Notes under the pieces: model-generated
The model's input: only the letters and a program-made list of their open reading frames with translations
Told to the model about the DNA's origin: nothing
Databases searched by the model: none
Source of the DNA: Amborella trichopoda
Taxonomy: Eukaryota > Streptophyta > Magnoliopsida > Amborellales > Amborellaceae
Length of the DNA: 64,000 bases
Reading direction: 5' to 3'
NCBI RefSeq assembly: GCF_000471905.2
Contig: NW_006496564.1
Span: 977,869 to 1,041,868, forward strand
Part shown: positions 21,645-33,704 of the stretch, one piece after another
Layout: each line of letters starts with the position of its first letter
Numbering within the stretch: the stretch's first letter is position 1
Position numbers and translations under genes: made by a program

Positions 21645-24600
21645 TGTGGGTGGTATAAGACCAAGGGACAAGATAACTTAAATTTTTCATTTTTATTGAA
21701 ACATGATGCTCTAACTACATAAAACTTTCATATGGGGTTATGAAATTACAGATTCTAGCCCACAACTTGGACTTATATACATCTTGAATTATTGAAAAAT
21801 CCAACTCTAATAGGTCCCTTTATAAATCCCTTTCTCAAAATACAAATAAATACAATGTGCTGTCTTTGTTTTTTTAAAATTTTTAACTGAAATACAATGT
21901 GGTGTCTAAATACACATATGCTTTTCTCTATAATTCATTGAATTACATGTACTCAAAACTCCACATCTTTCCAAATTAAATAACAATTACATGTTCAATC
22001 TTCATCCTCATCATGTACCACATGTTACACACATACATATATTTGATCAAAGAAAATCCAATAACATTTCAAGTCATATAAACAATAGAGCATAGCATTA
22101 AGGCTCATACCACAAGATTAAATAACAATCTCAATATTCACATAACATACTCATTTCTATCAATCATAAATCATTTAATAATTGTAAAAACAGTAAATAA
22201 ACATGCATGCAAACAAGTGGGAAGCCATGGTTCGAACCCCTTGTGCCCAGGCCACAAATTCGAACCTTTTAAGGACTTAATTTTGTCCCAATGAATAGTG
22301 CAAGAGTGATTTATAATCTCAAGAGTATCTAATCCAATTCGGAAGCTCTTACACTTTTAAAACCACTTCTTAGAGTTCATTAAATCGATTTGAGACAGTT
22401 TGCAAGAATAATAGAGCAAATCAGATCAATGTAGCGCAAGATAGAGCAAAGCTACATGTAGTGGTCCACCGGTCCACCAAAACAATTTTTTATGCAAAAG
22501 TTCCAACTCTAAATGAGCAATCACAGTTCTAAAATGAACCATATCTCCGAAATTTCTTAAACAAGACTTAGACATGCTATGGAAAAATCGCGAGCAAGAA
22601 AGTAGTGCAAACTACTCAATCTCAAAGGTATATCAAGCCTAACAGGCTTAGGATCATATGAGGGACCACTCTATGAAAGAGTAAAATGGTAAGGATATGA
22701 AATCAAACATCATAAGAGCAAAATACTACTGTAAACATGAAATTCCAGGAACTTTTGATGAAGAACTAACTTAACTATAATGGAGGAAAACTTAGTTTCA
22801 AGATACCTTGATAAGCATGCTCTTATGGAGAGGACCACCATGAAACTTCAAAGGCCATCCATGGAGGATGGAAACCATCAAAGGGAAAGGGGAGGTGCGT
22901 GGAGGCCCTAAGGTTTGCTCTCTATCTTTCTCTCTCTATTCAATCAAGCAAATTTGAAATTCTCAAGTGGGTAGGGTTTGGGACTTAAGAAGTATACATA
23001 CATAGTGTTAGTGTGTAAGATGGGATATCATCAACACCCTTGATACACCTATCCAAAGGCACATGAGAGACCAATATACCCTAGCCACATATCTCCATCC
23101 AACCAATAGGATGAAAGAATGGGATTTAACACCCTTATCACCCACATTAAACCCTAAGTAAGGCCACTTTACCCTTTTGTCTTTAGGTCCATATCTTTAT
23201 TCTAAGTGAACCCAACTTGCCATTATAAAAAAGCCCTTAGTTTTAAACAATCAAGTAGTGTATGGATCTAGTAAGGGCAATGGCTAAAATAGTAAAAGGT
23301 AAACTCACACATGTGAAAAAACAATACTTTACGAGAACCAATCATCTTATAGATCTAATATTTCAAACCAACCACAACGAGCTTAATGTCCCCTTCACAC
23401 AAGTGTGAAGATATTTTGAAATTCAAATTCAAACTTCGATTTTACTTTGGATTAATATTTAAATTAAATTAAAATAAATTTCACACATGCCAATAAAGGT
23501 ACTTGAGTAAATCAATTAAACATGGGACAAAAATGTACCTTAAGTTATAACATAATAGAGCAAATCAAATAACAATATCTAACAACATAACAAAATAATA
23601 TATGTCATCCACGTCCCCCACCTTAGGATTAGCGCCCAACTGGGCGGTTGATAGTATGGGGCGGCCAGGAGTGCCACGTGGCCACCCTATGGCCACTCTG
23701 GTGTGCCAAATGGCAATCCTTAAATAGAATTAGGTCTAAACAAATATTAAAAGTACATTTTTGTCAATCAAAAAATTTTGAAAAATTCTCCAAACTTCAC
23801 AATAAATATTTAAAATATTTATGAACATTTATTCATCATTTCTCATCATAATTAATTAGACAAAGGGTAAGTGAGATCTCATTATTGGGTATATGGCCTT
23901 TCAAGGCCTAAATACCAATAGTCTCTCATTCAGTAGGAGTGATTGAGAGATAGAATCTGGGTGCTTTATGAAACGAGACTCAAATTCTTATACCCCGAGT
24001 ACTTGAGGTTATGAGAGTTTTACATTTGAGAAAACAATTTCTCAAGGAGGTGTGAGGCTCACCCCCTAGTTAGGATCATGTTTATATTAGCCTCATGATT
24101 GTTGTGATTAGCCAGGGCTTAGAGTATCCAATCGAGTACAATAGAAATCGAGTATTTTTATGAGTAACAGCCATGTATGAGATGGTTATGACTAATGGGA
24201 TATAAGTCTGTATCCTGACACGGGACCATTCTATGCCATATGCATTAACGTTCGCATAGGAAACCACTCTTCCAAATACATAATCCGAGTTTGGAAGAGC
24301 CAGTGTACATGTGCTTTGAGAGGAACCCTGTACTTTTGTTAGAATATGTCCCACAGGGGTGCATCTGTAATCCATTGAGAGGCGGATGACGGGAAGCTCT
24401 GGCTCAATGACTTTGATGTGACAAATTACGAGACCTATTATAGAATATGGAGCATAAGTCCATTAGGTCAGCTTGAGACACCGGCAGAATATCATTCGAG
24501 ACTAGCCCAATGGACTACTCCAATACCTAGAGTCAAGGCCATGAGAAATTACTTACCCTTTGTCCAATTTAATTATGATGAATAAATGTTCATAAATATT

Positions 24601-26289
24601 TTAAATATTTATTGTGAATTTTGGAGATTTTTTTTTGGAATTTTTTTATTTACAAAAATGTACTTTTAATATTTGTTTAGACCTAATTTCATTTGAAGAC
24701 TGCCACATGGTATACCCGAGTGGCCATAGGGTGGCCACATGGCACACTTGGCCCTACCACAAGATCAACGCCTAGCTGAGCGCTAATCCCAAGACGAGGG
24801 ACATAGATAGCATATATTATTTTGTTATACAGTTATATATTGTTATTTGACTTGTTTTATTATGTTATAACTTAAAGTATATTTTTGTCACATATTTAAT
24901 TAATTCACACAAGTGCCTTTGTTGGCATGTATGAGATTTATTTTAATTTAACTTAAATATTGAATCCATGAAAATTCAAATTTTGAATTTGAATTTCAAA
25001 AATATGTTCACATGTGTGAAGGGGACATTGAGCTCATTGTGGTTGGTTTGAACTATTAGATCTATAAGGTGATTGGCTTTCATAAACTGGCAAGCACATC
25101 GGGCGATAGAATTCGCGGCGTTTGGTTCTCAGGCTCGAGTCCTACAAACGTCAGGGTAAGGGGATCTCCTCCCCACTGAGCTATAGAAAAAAAAGAAAAA
25201 AAAAATTGTACTTTTCCACGTGTGAGTTTTACATGTGGTGTCATTGCACTTGATGGATCTCTACACTATTTGATTATTTAAAACTAAGGGCTTTTATGTA
25301 AAGGCAAGTTGGATTCACTTGGAATAAAAATATGAACCTAAGGACAAAAGGATAAAGTGGCCTTACTTAGGGTTTAATGTGGGTGATAAGGGTGTTAAAT
25401 CCCATCCTTTTATCCTAGTGGTTGGATGGGGATGGGTAGCTAGGGTGTATTGGCCTCTCATGTGCCTTTTGGATAGGTGCATCAAGGGTGTTGATGATAT
25501 CCATTCTTACACACTATGTATATATACTTCTTTAAGTTCCAAACCCTACCCACTTGGAAAAATCAATTTTCCTTGAAGTGAATAGAAAGAGAAAGAAAGA
25601 GATCGAACCTTGTGTCCTCCACGTATCACCCCTTTGCTCGTGAGAGTTCCCATCTTTCATTGATGATCTTTGAAGCTTGATGGTGGTCCTTCACTCCATA
25701 AGATCAAGCTTATCTCATATTATAATTAAGGTATTATCTGACTAAGTTATTCTTCATCAAAAATCATTTTATCCTACATCAAAGATTCGTGCAAATTTCA
25801 TTTACAGTTGTCCTTTAGCTTCCTTAGATCTTTATTTTGATATTATCTTCATGACATTCCCACATAGTGTGATCCCTCACTTGCTTATGTGTATTATGCA
25901 TTGATAATGGCTTCCCGTACGAAATGAAAATGCATATGCCATGGAACGGTCTCGTGTTATAATACGAACTTATATCCTATAAGTCTTGACCATTCCATAC
26001 AAGGTGATTACTCAATAAACATTCTATATTCTCTTTTGGTTTCTCCAAGCCCAGGCTTATCACAATCAAACATGAGGCATTCTAATCAACACAGCCCTGA
26101 CTCGGAGGTGACCCTCACACCTCCCCGAGAGATCACTTTCTCAAAACGTATACCCTCAATACCTCATAATACTCGGGGTAAGAGAATCTGGGCCCCATTT
26201 TGCAAGGCCTCCAGATCTCTATCTCTCAATCACTCCCACTGGATGAGAGACTACTCGAATTTAGGCCTTGAAAGGCCATATTTCCAACA
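21645..26289. mobile_element. Palindromic complex of a non-coding ~2.7-kb repeat, inserted in an LTR
   Basis: Three segments of one repeat family (also present at 30949-33704): plus orientation 21645-23881, minus orientation 23882-25907, plus again 25908-26289. The minus segment begins at the family's own terminus (the complement of ...ggccatatttccaaca). As a result 22640-23881 and 24545-25907 form inverted arms of about 1.2-1.35 kb around a ~660-bp loop. No protein coding is seen. The ends (TGTGGG.. / ..CCAACA) suggest LTR-type termini of a solo LTR or a large non-autonomous LTR element. Outer junctions are approximate and no clean target duplication was found. Confidence 0.7.
25089..25204 (+). 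mobile_element. tRNA-like SINE insertion (~116 bp)
   Basis: Found by comparing the two palindrome arms: this segment is absent from the other arm (near 23300-23320). It starts with a box A-like tggcaagcacatcgg (25087-25101) and has a box B-like ggctcgagtcc (25132-25142, consensus GGTTCGANTCC with one change). It ends with an A-rich tail aaaaaaaagaaaaaaaaaa (25187-25205). The polymerase III boxes and A tail fit a short tRNA-derived SINE. No clear target duplication is seen. Confidence 0.6.
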
Positions 26290-27021
26290 CATGCACAAAG
26301 TGGTGCTACTTAGACACTGGGTATCAACACACTTCTAATCGAAGTGATTTGTTACTACACTTATACTTGAGGGAAGTGTACGAGCCTTGGTTCACCGGCG
26401 GGCAACAGTGGACTAGGCAGCACCCAGGTGCACTGGTGTAGGTGCCTGTGCTCCACAGCATGGCAGCAGAGAGTAGACTATGGGCTGGATGGGCACATGT
26501 GAGCAGTCAGGCGCCAAGGTTGAATTTCTAAACAAGTTAAGATGGGATATGGGGTCCGAATGACCAGGTCATGGGCGCAAAATGGGACGACGGTTAAAGC
26601 ACATGGCGAAGTGTTGGTGCAAGGATAAGCCGGACTCCAACATGGCTGAGGCTGGTAGCCTCAAGGTGTAACTGCTTAGGACGTGGGCAACCTCGCTGCC
26701 TGCCAGCTGCCCACGACTAGGCCCAAGGATATGCATGGCCACCAAGTGTACTTGAATTCAAATAGTGTTAAGTGTTGTAAACGGGGTTATAAGCCCTTAA
26801 CCTAAACTCTTGAGGGTGTATCTGTGGCAGTATACACAAGCAATCGTAGAGCTTAATAAAACGGGTTGAGGCCCTTAAACCATTTTGAGTGTGTGCTTGG
26901 TGTGAGTGAGTGCATAAAAGTCCCTAGGTAGATGCACAAGAGTAAGGTTGAACTTGACCCTTAGCATCCAAGCTAAGAGCAAAGGCCGAACGGTGTTAGC
27001 TGAAGTCCTAACCCCATGACA
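26290..27021 (+). repeat. 5' LTR of gypsy copy B, second part
   Basis: Continues the LTR from acacatgcacaaagtggtgc to the terminal ...ccccatgaca at 27021. Together with 21508-21644 it makes about 869 bp, against 895 bp for the copy A 3' LTR. Confidence 0.87.
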
Positions 27022-27023
27022 AT

Positions 27024-27036
27024 TGGGGTCAGAGCC
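27024..27036 (+). promoter_or_regulatory. Primer-binding site of gypsy copy B
   Basis: tggggtcagagcc directly after the LTR end resembles the initiator methionine tRNA primer site (TGGTATCAGAGCC) with two changes. Confidence 0.7.
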
Positions 27037-27060
27037 CAGGCTCACAGATAGCTCCAAGCA

Positions 27061-27807
27061 ATGGCTCCAAAAATCGGTGATCATCTTAGCCTAGTCGAGG
27101 AGCGACTAGCCGACTTCGATGCTCAATTGGCTACCTCAGAGGAGACAGCCCAGGCCCTTAGCATCAGACTCGATCTGTTGATGGCAGCACAAGAAGAGCA
27201 CGCTGGCAACTGGGGAACTTGGTTGGGGGATCTAGAGGCTGAGGTTGTGTCCTTGAAAGATGTTTTCAAAGACAATCTCAAGACCCTAAACGAGGAGCTT
27301 AGCCTAGTCAAAAGGACTTTAAGCAATTCTTCAGGGGCACTTGACACGACCCGAGTAAAAGTGTCGGAGCTTAAGCCTTTTGGTAGGGCCAGTTACAAAG
27401 GGGTTAGAAAACTTCCTCTGGGATACAGTGCAATACTTGCAGTAGTTCTCTGTTGCCCAGGCTCGTAAGGAGGACCGAGTGATGGTGACCTCGATATACC
27501 TCACCGGAAACGCCAAACTCTAGTGGAAGACCCCCATGACTGATGGGTCAAGGCCTCCCATTGTTGGGTGGGATGACCTCAAGCGCGAACTCAAAGAGAA
27601 GTTCCTGCTAGAGAATGTTGTCTGGACGGCTAGCAAGGCCCTCTGAAAACTCAAGCACACTGCCACAGTACGAGAGTACGTCAAGCAATTTTCAAGTCGC
27701 ATGTTTGACATCAAGAACATGTCCGAGGAGGACAAACTCTTCAACTTCATGGCGAGCTGCAGCCATGGGCCCAGACCGAGTTGAGGAGATAGGTGGTCAA
27801 GGATTTG
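27061..27807 (+). pseudogene. Gypsy copy B gag, first part
   Basis: Opens with MAPKIGDHLSLVEERLADFD and a long heptad-rich, probably coiled-coil segment (QALSIRLDLL, LGDLEAEVVSLKD, LNEELSLVKRTL) to about 27340. A frameshifted capsid-like region follows with SRPPIVGWDDLKRELKEKFL (27545-27605), VREYVKQFSSRMFDIKNMSE (27668-27728) and EEDKLFNFM. It forms the particle shell that packages the RNA. It breaks at 27807, where a solo LTR is inserted. The rest of gag resumes at 29984. Confidence 0.85.
27803..27807. repeat. Left target-site duplication of the solo LTR
   Basis: ATTTG, identical to 29984-29988. Five bases is the normal LTR-element duplication. Confidence 0.85.
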
Positions 27808-27886
27808 TGTCACGCCCCAAGAATTTACAATACTGATATTCCCAAGATGTGACAGTCAAAACATACATACATCTCGTTTTAGGACA

Positions 27887-28438
27887 NNNNNNNNNNNNNN
27901 NNNNNNNNNNNNNNNNNNNNNNNNNNNNNNNNNNNNNNNNNNNNNNNNNNNNNNNNNNNNNNNNNNNNNNNNNNNNNNNNNNNNNNNNNNNNNNNNNNNN
28001 NNNNNNNNNNNNNNNNNNNNNNNNNNNNNNNNNNNNNNNNNNNNNNNNNNNNNNNNNNNNNNNNNNNNNNNNNNNNNNNNNNNNNNNNNNNNNNNNNNNN
28101 NNNNNNNNNNNNNNNNNNNNNNNNNNNNNNNNNNNNNNNNNNNNNNNNNNNNNNNNNNNNNNNNNNNNNNNNNNNNNNNNNNNNNNNNNNNNNNNNNNNN
28201 NNNNNNNNNNNNNNNNNNNNNNNNNNNNNNNNNNNNNNNNNNNNNNNNNNNNNNNNNNNNNNNNNNNNNNNNNNNNNNNNNNNNNNNNNNNNNNNNNNNN
28301 NNNNNNNNNNNNNNNNNNNNNNNNNNNNNNNNNNNNNNNNNNNNNNNNNNNNNNNNNNNNNNNNNNNNNNNNNNNNNNNNNNNNNNNNNNNNNNNNNNNN
28401 NNNNNNNNNNNNNNNNNNNNNNNNNNNNNNNNNNNNNN
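27887..28438. other. Assembly gap (552 N)
   Basis: Undetermined bases inside the solo LTR, probably because this LTR is highly repeated in the genome. Confidence 0.99.
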
Positions 28439-28677
28439 CAGCAATTAACTTGAAAAAATGTTTACCAAAATTTGATGAGTTTGGCTACTCAGTAAGTGAT
28501 CATCATAATCCTAAAAATAATCATGGTTGAAAGATATCAATATTTTTAAAAAGGAGATCTATTAACAGAAATGCATCAACAGTTTCACTTTCAAAAATGC
28601 ATAATTAAGTATAATTCGAATAATTGAAATGCGTATAACATTTTAACGGCAGTGCATAATTCAAAAGATTTCACCAA

Positions 28678-28890
28678 ATACCCTACTGGCGTCCCAAGTA
28701 GGTCAACTATATACCCCATCAGCGTCCTGATGGATCCATTTAATCCCTATCGGCATCTCAGATAGGTCCACTTAATCCCTGCAAGTCCACTTATACCTCA
28801 CCGGCGTACCGGATGATTCCACTTAATCCCTACCGACGTACCGGATAGGTCCACTTATACCTCACCGGCGAACCGGATGAGTCCACTTGC
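28678..28890 (-). repeat. 32-bp hairpin repeat array in the solo LTR
   Basis: Six or so units, each with a short stem and the linker (complement of) aagtggac. Examples of facing arms: CCTACT/AGTAGG, CCATCA/TGATGG, CCTATC/GATAGG and CCTACC/GGATAGG. Stem sequences differ between units but stay complementary. Confidence 0.85.
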
Positions 28891-29983
28891 ATACTTAAAG
28901 TATTTCTAAATCTCTTTAAACATTCGAAAGCAGCAATATCATGTACTCAACATATCACTGCAATTATTAATATGAATTTCACTGAAACCATTAATAACGG
29001 TCACTTTCAATAACATTTCAAAAATACCCAGTAAAATATTTTGGGCTCAAATTCAGAAAGGTAGCAGTTCGTAAAGACATTCTAGCATAATTGCCAATCT
29101 AGTATGTATAGAAAAACTCTTATAAAAATCCAAGAATACGGAATTATCACAATTTATGGGATGTCAATTCGCAAATAAACATTTCACAAACAATGCTATT
29201 ATCGAATGCAAAAATATAAGTTTTCAAATAATAAGGCAGTCATTTGCACATGAATTTTACAATGTCTAAATATTCAAAAATAGTAGAAAGAAATCTCACA
29301 ATTTTACTAAAAGAAAAAATATCACATTTATTTCTAATAATTTTACAGTATCTAAAATTATCTAACAATAGATAAGAAAAATAAATTTATTTCTAAGAAT
29401 TTACAGCATTTAAAATTTCTAACATAGATAAAATATCACAATTATATTAAAAAGATTATTTTTCAAAATAATGAGGTCACTTGCGCATAACATTTATCGC
29501 GCCTAAAATTCATGATAATAAGCAGAAATAATTATTTCATTTCATTTTCACAAAGAACGGATTATTTTTCAAGATAATGAAGTCACTTACCTATAATATT
29601 TGAGTGTTTGAGTGGGACTTCCGGTAAAATTTGGCTAGAGAGAGAAAGAGCTCACTCCGTTTCGACTAAAGAGAGAAAGATCTCAGTGTGTTGGGAGAGC
29701 TTATACAAAAGTTTTCTAGGGTGGGAGTCCTCACCTCTCCTATTTAAATTCTTAAGACACATTATTATATTATTTATTAAGCTCCACCTCATACATGAGG
29801 TGTGACAATAATATTATACGTGAAACGTTTGAGGCCCACGTCAATTAAGGACGTGGTATATGAAAGGAAAAAGTTAACAAAAGTGGTGATGGTCCCTAAG
29901 GACCATAATACTTATATGAACTATCACACTATAAAGATTTTTTTTTTTTTTTTTTTTGCTTTTTAAAGTTTAGGATTGTTACA

Positions 29984-30948
29984 ATTTGCCTGCAGCTGTT
30001 ACTTCTGTTGAATCCCTTGTGTACGTCAAGCTCAATGCTTCGTCAAAGAATTCACGACAAGCTACGGGCAGAGCAAAGGCGAAAAGGGGCAATAGCGACA
30101 CTAAACGCCAAGGTGTCGGACAAGTAGGTGGGCGACCCAATGGGGAGACTTCTAGCAAAGTTGGTGCCAAGAAGGATTTCTCCATGTGCTCTATTTGCAA
30201 AGGCCCAAACCGAGCCATAAACTGCCCCAAGAAGAAGTCCCTCAACACGGTGCAGAACATGGAGGAAGATGAGGAGGAGGTTGTGAGGTCGACTCCTCTT
30301 CAACACCATACTATCCAAAAGGTAGCACAGGAGTCCTTAGCCAGCGATGGCCTGATGTAGATCAAGGTCACCCTAAATGGCAAAGAGATGAAGGCCATGG
30401 TGGACACGAGAGCCACCCTCAATTTCGTGGCTGCCAACGAGACAGTCCAGCTGGGCCTCAAGTTGGCCGTGGATGGCAACAAGTTGAAGACGGAGCATGC
30501 TGCACCACAGTCGTTTGAGGGGGCAGCCCGGGATGTCCCACTAAAGATGGGAGCATGGAGAGGTAAAGTTACCCTTGTTGCAGTGCCCTACGATGATTTT
30601 GAGGTCATCCATGGATTGGAGTTTCCGGCGAACGCAAAAGCTGTAGTGGTGCCACACCTTGGTGTGGTCACCATCTGTGATGAGACTTGCCTTGTATGGT
30701 GCTTGTTGAGCGCAAGGGCAAGGGGAAGGAACTGTCTGCCCTGCAAGTCAATGTAGGGCTCCAGCAGGGCCAAGCCACCTATCTAACTACCCTTGTGCTC
30801 AACAAGAACAAGAGTGACATCTATGTGCCCCTTGTCGTTGAAAACGTTTTGGGGGAGTTTGCAAACGTTATGTCCCCAGAACTCCCAAGGTCCCAACCTC
30901 TTAAACAAGGTTGTGGACAACAAGATGGAACACGAGGCAGGAGCTTGA
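29984..30948 (+). pseudogene. Gypsy copy B gag end (zinc knuckle) and protease
   Basis: Continues gag with LPAAVTSVESLVYVKLNASS, a basic linker and a CCHC-like zinc knuckle (CSICKGPNRAINCPKKK, 30187-30240). The aspartic protease follows with IKVTLNGKEMKAMVDTRATL (30361-30420), where the active-site DTG/DSG has become D-T-R. Next come VTLVAVPYDDFEVIHGLEF and VVPHLGVVTICDET (30560-30690). The frame shifts at about 30690 and is cut at 30948 by the 2.75-kb repeat. The protease normally trims the polyprotein; the lost glycine would inactivate it. Confidence 0.85.
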
Positions 30949-33704
30949 TGATAGTGAAGACAAAGACTAGAGCAAATTTTTAAACCGAAAAACAAAGCAA
31001 AATGCACACCTTCAACAAGCCATTTGCTTAAAACCAAGCTAAGCGAATGAGTTACAATCCTTTAAATAACAATTACAACCATTTCTAGCTTTGTAAAACC
31101 TCTGTAAATAAACTCAAATAACAACCCCTAATGGGGCAATCACATATAAAGCAAAACTAGCTTATGAATTACACTTTCATAACACAAATTACATAAACTA
31201 TGTCCCAAAGCTTAAATACAACATACAACTAATCTAAACAAAATTCTAAGGAATAAACTCAACTAAACAGGGAATTAGAATGCCAAATTAAAATCGGGAA
31301 GCCATGTTTCAAACCTGGGGCCACACAATCGGGCCTTATAAGGACTTAATTTTGTCCCTTCGAATTGTACAAAAATGGTTCAATCTCACAAGAGTGTCTA
31401 AGCCAAATAGGAAGCAATTGTACACCTTAAAATCACTTCTTAATATCTCAACACACTAGCATTATCATCCAAAATAGAATGCAAAAGATTGAATTGAATC
31501 GGATAAAGAACAAGAGAGTTATGACCAAACTACACACGATGGTCCCTCGGACCACCAAAACAGTCTTGTATGAAAAGGTTATGAACCCCCATGGGTAAAA
31601 ACATGATGAAAAACTTCTGAAAATTCAATTCCACACTGAGACTAAAGTAGTTGACCGATTTGAAGCAAAGTAATCAATGGATACTATGCATGATCATGGA
31701 TTCTTATGCATTTAAGCTATAACTCATGAAAGACCACACTATGAATAAGCATGATGAAAAAGATGACCAAATGGGAATTCTAAGATCAATGAAACTTTTG
31801 CAAATTCAAAACTCCAGCAACTATAGATGCCAAGAATATGAACTAATGAGAAAAAAATTCAATGGAGTTTACCTTGATAAATGTACACTATGAACTTAAG
31901 CATAAGAAAGGAGGACCACCATCAAGATCACCATCAATGAACTCTAAAAGCCTTTTGAAAAAGAAAATATGGGGTCTCTCTCTCTTCAATTTTCTCTCAC
32001 AAAGCTCTAAAAAAAGGGGGGGGGCACAAATTTTCCAAAATGGTTCAATAGTTGAGATAGTTTGGGTTTGAGATCTCATGATGTACTTTTATAATATGAG
32101 TGTAACCTTGGACTCAATCAAAACCCTTGATGCACTAATCCAAAGGCACATCAGCGGCTAATGTCCCTAGCCACCCATCCTCATCCAACAAATAGGATAA
32201 AAGAATGGGATTTCATACCATTATCACTCACCCTAACCCTAAATTATGTCGCTTTACCATTTTGTCTTTGACCCATGTTTTTATTCCAATTGCATCCAAT
32301 ATGCCCTTACAAAAACACCCTTAGTTTTTTTTAATAAGGTATCAGAGTAGATAACCACCAAGGGTAAAAGGCAAAGAAGTAATTGGCAAAGCTCACACAT
32401 GTGAAGATATTCTACTTTATCAAAGCCAATCACCTTGTAGATCTAAAATTTCAAACCAATCAATTTAAAGATAATGCCTCCTTTACATATGTGTGTGAAG
32501 ATATTTTTCAACTCAAATTTGAAAATCCATTTTCTCTTTAATATCAAATAAATTAATTAATTAAACTCCACACATGCCATGCATGGCCCATGTGTGAATT
32601 AATTAAGACATGTGATAAAAAGGGGTCTTAAGTTATACACTATATAACAAAATATAACAATATATAAAGAGATACCAAAACACAATAAAACAAGCAACCA
32701 AATGCCAATCTGGTCCCCCCACCTAGGGATCAGCGTCAAGCTAGGCGATGATCCTAAAGTGAGGCGTGGGGTGCCACGTGACAGCCCTATGGCCACTTGG
32801 ACGCCACATGGCACTACAAGGTCAGGACTAAAGTGGAATTTGAATCACAATTTGAAAAACCTCATTTTTTTTAGCAAATAAAATTCCGATAAATTCTCTA
32901 AAATTCACAATAAATATTTGAAGTATTTTCGACCAATTATTAGGTTTTTCTCATCATTATAAAATCGGACAAAAGGTATAGTGAGATCTCAGGCTAATAA
33001 CTGTAGGTATCGGAATACTCCATTGGGCTAGTCCAAAATGATGTTCCGCCGAGTCTCAGATCGACCCAATAGGCCTATGTTCCACAGTCTAAAGCAGAGA
33101 CACATAATTGGCTAAATCAAAGCCGTTGAGCTAGAACTTACGATCATCAGGCTCTCAATGTACCCCTATGAGACATGATCTAACTCAATTACAGGGGTCC
33201 CCTCAAAGCACATGTGCACTGGCTCTTCCAAACTCTGATAATGCAATTAAAAGAGTGGCTTTCCGTACGAAATGAAAATGCACATGCCATGTAATGATCT
33301 CATGTCAGGATACGGACTTATGTCCCATAAGTCTTGACCATTCTATACAGGGCAAATACTCAATAAGAACTCGGGTTTTATTTTTCTCGTTTGGATTCTT
33401 CAAGCCCAAGTCAATCGCAGCTAAACATGAGACTAACTTATAAAATCCTGACTAGGAGGTGACCCTGGCCAATCGCAGCTAAACGCCCTGGCCAATCGCA
33501 ACCCTGGCCAATCACGCTTCAAGCCCTGGCTAATCGCAGCCTTGGCCAATCGCAGCTAAACGTGAACTCTTGATACCACATGCGTACCCGGGATAAAAGA
33601 ATCTGGGCTCCATTTCGCAAGGCGTCAAGATTTCAATCGCTCCCTCTAAATGAGAGACTACTAGAATTTAAGCCTTGATAGGTCATATTTTCAACACTTG
33701 AAAC
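30949..33704. mobile_element. Non-coding ~2.75-kb repeat (solo LTR-like), inserted in gypsy copy B
   Basis: Same family as the palindromic complex at 21645-26289. Removing it joins gypsy sequence (..caggagcttga | aacccaacccgtgcccctta), as confirmed by copy A near 19830. A 5-bp direct repeat CTTGA flanks it if the element is taken as TAGTGAAG...TTTTCAACA. It holds no coding sequence. Near its right end (33465-33560) is a short minisatellite of ccctggccaatcgca units, which is absent from the other copy. It is probably a solo LTR or a large non-autonomous LTR element. Confidence 0.72.

Larger units (their letters stand above)
27808..29983 (-). mobile_element. Solo LTR of the second gypsy family, minus orientation
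   Basis: In its own orientation it starts TGTAACAATCCTAAACTT (29983) and ends ...TTCTTGGGGCGTGACA (27808). It is homologous to the LTR at 52193-53924, with perfect ATTTG duplications. No internal region is present, as expected after LTR-LTR recombination, although the 552-bp gap inside it prevents proof. It carries the 32-bp hairpin repeats (28678-28890), a U3 hairpin at 29888-29906 and a TATA-like tttaaatag (minus strand, about 29745-29753). Confidence 0.85.

Noticed and set aside
25089-25204. A functional tRNA gene
   Set aside because: Only box A/B-like words and an A-tail are present; no cloverleaf can be drawn and it is an insertion within a transposon arm.
27797-28448. Long open frames on both strands across the gap at 27887-28438
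   Set aside because: Created by Ns inside a solo LTR.
28678-28890. Regular repeat-spacer look suggesting a CRISPR array
   Set aside because: Eukaryotic LTR context, variable units, no constant repeat with unique spacers; the same array occurs in other LTR copies.
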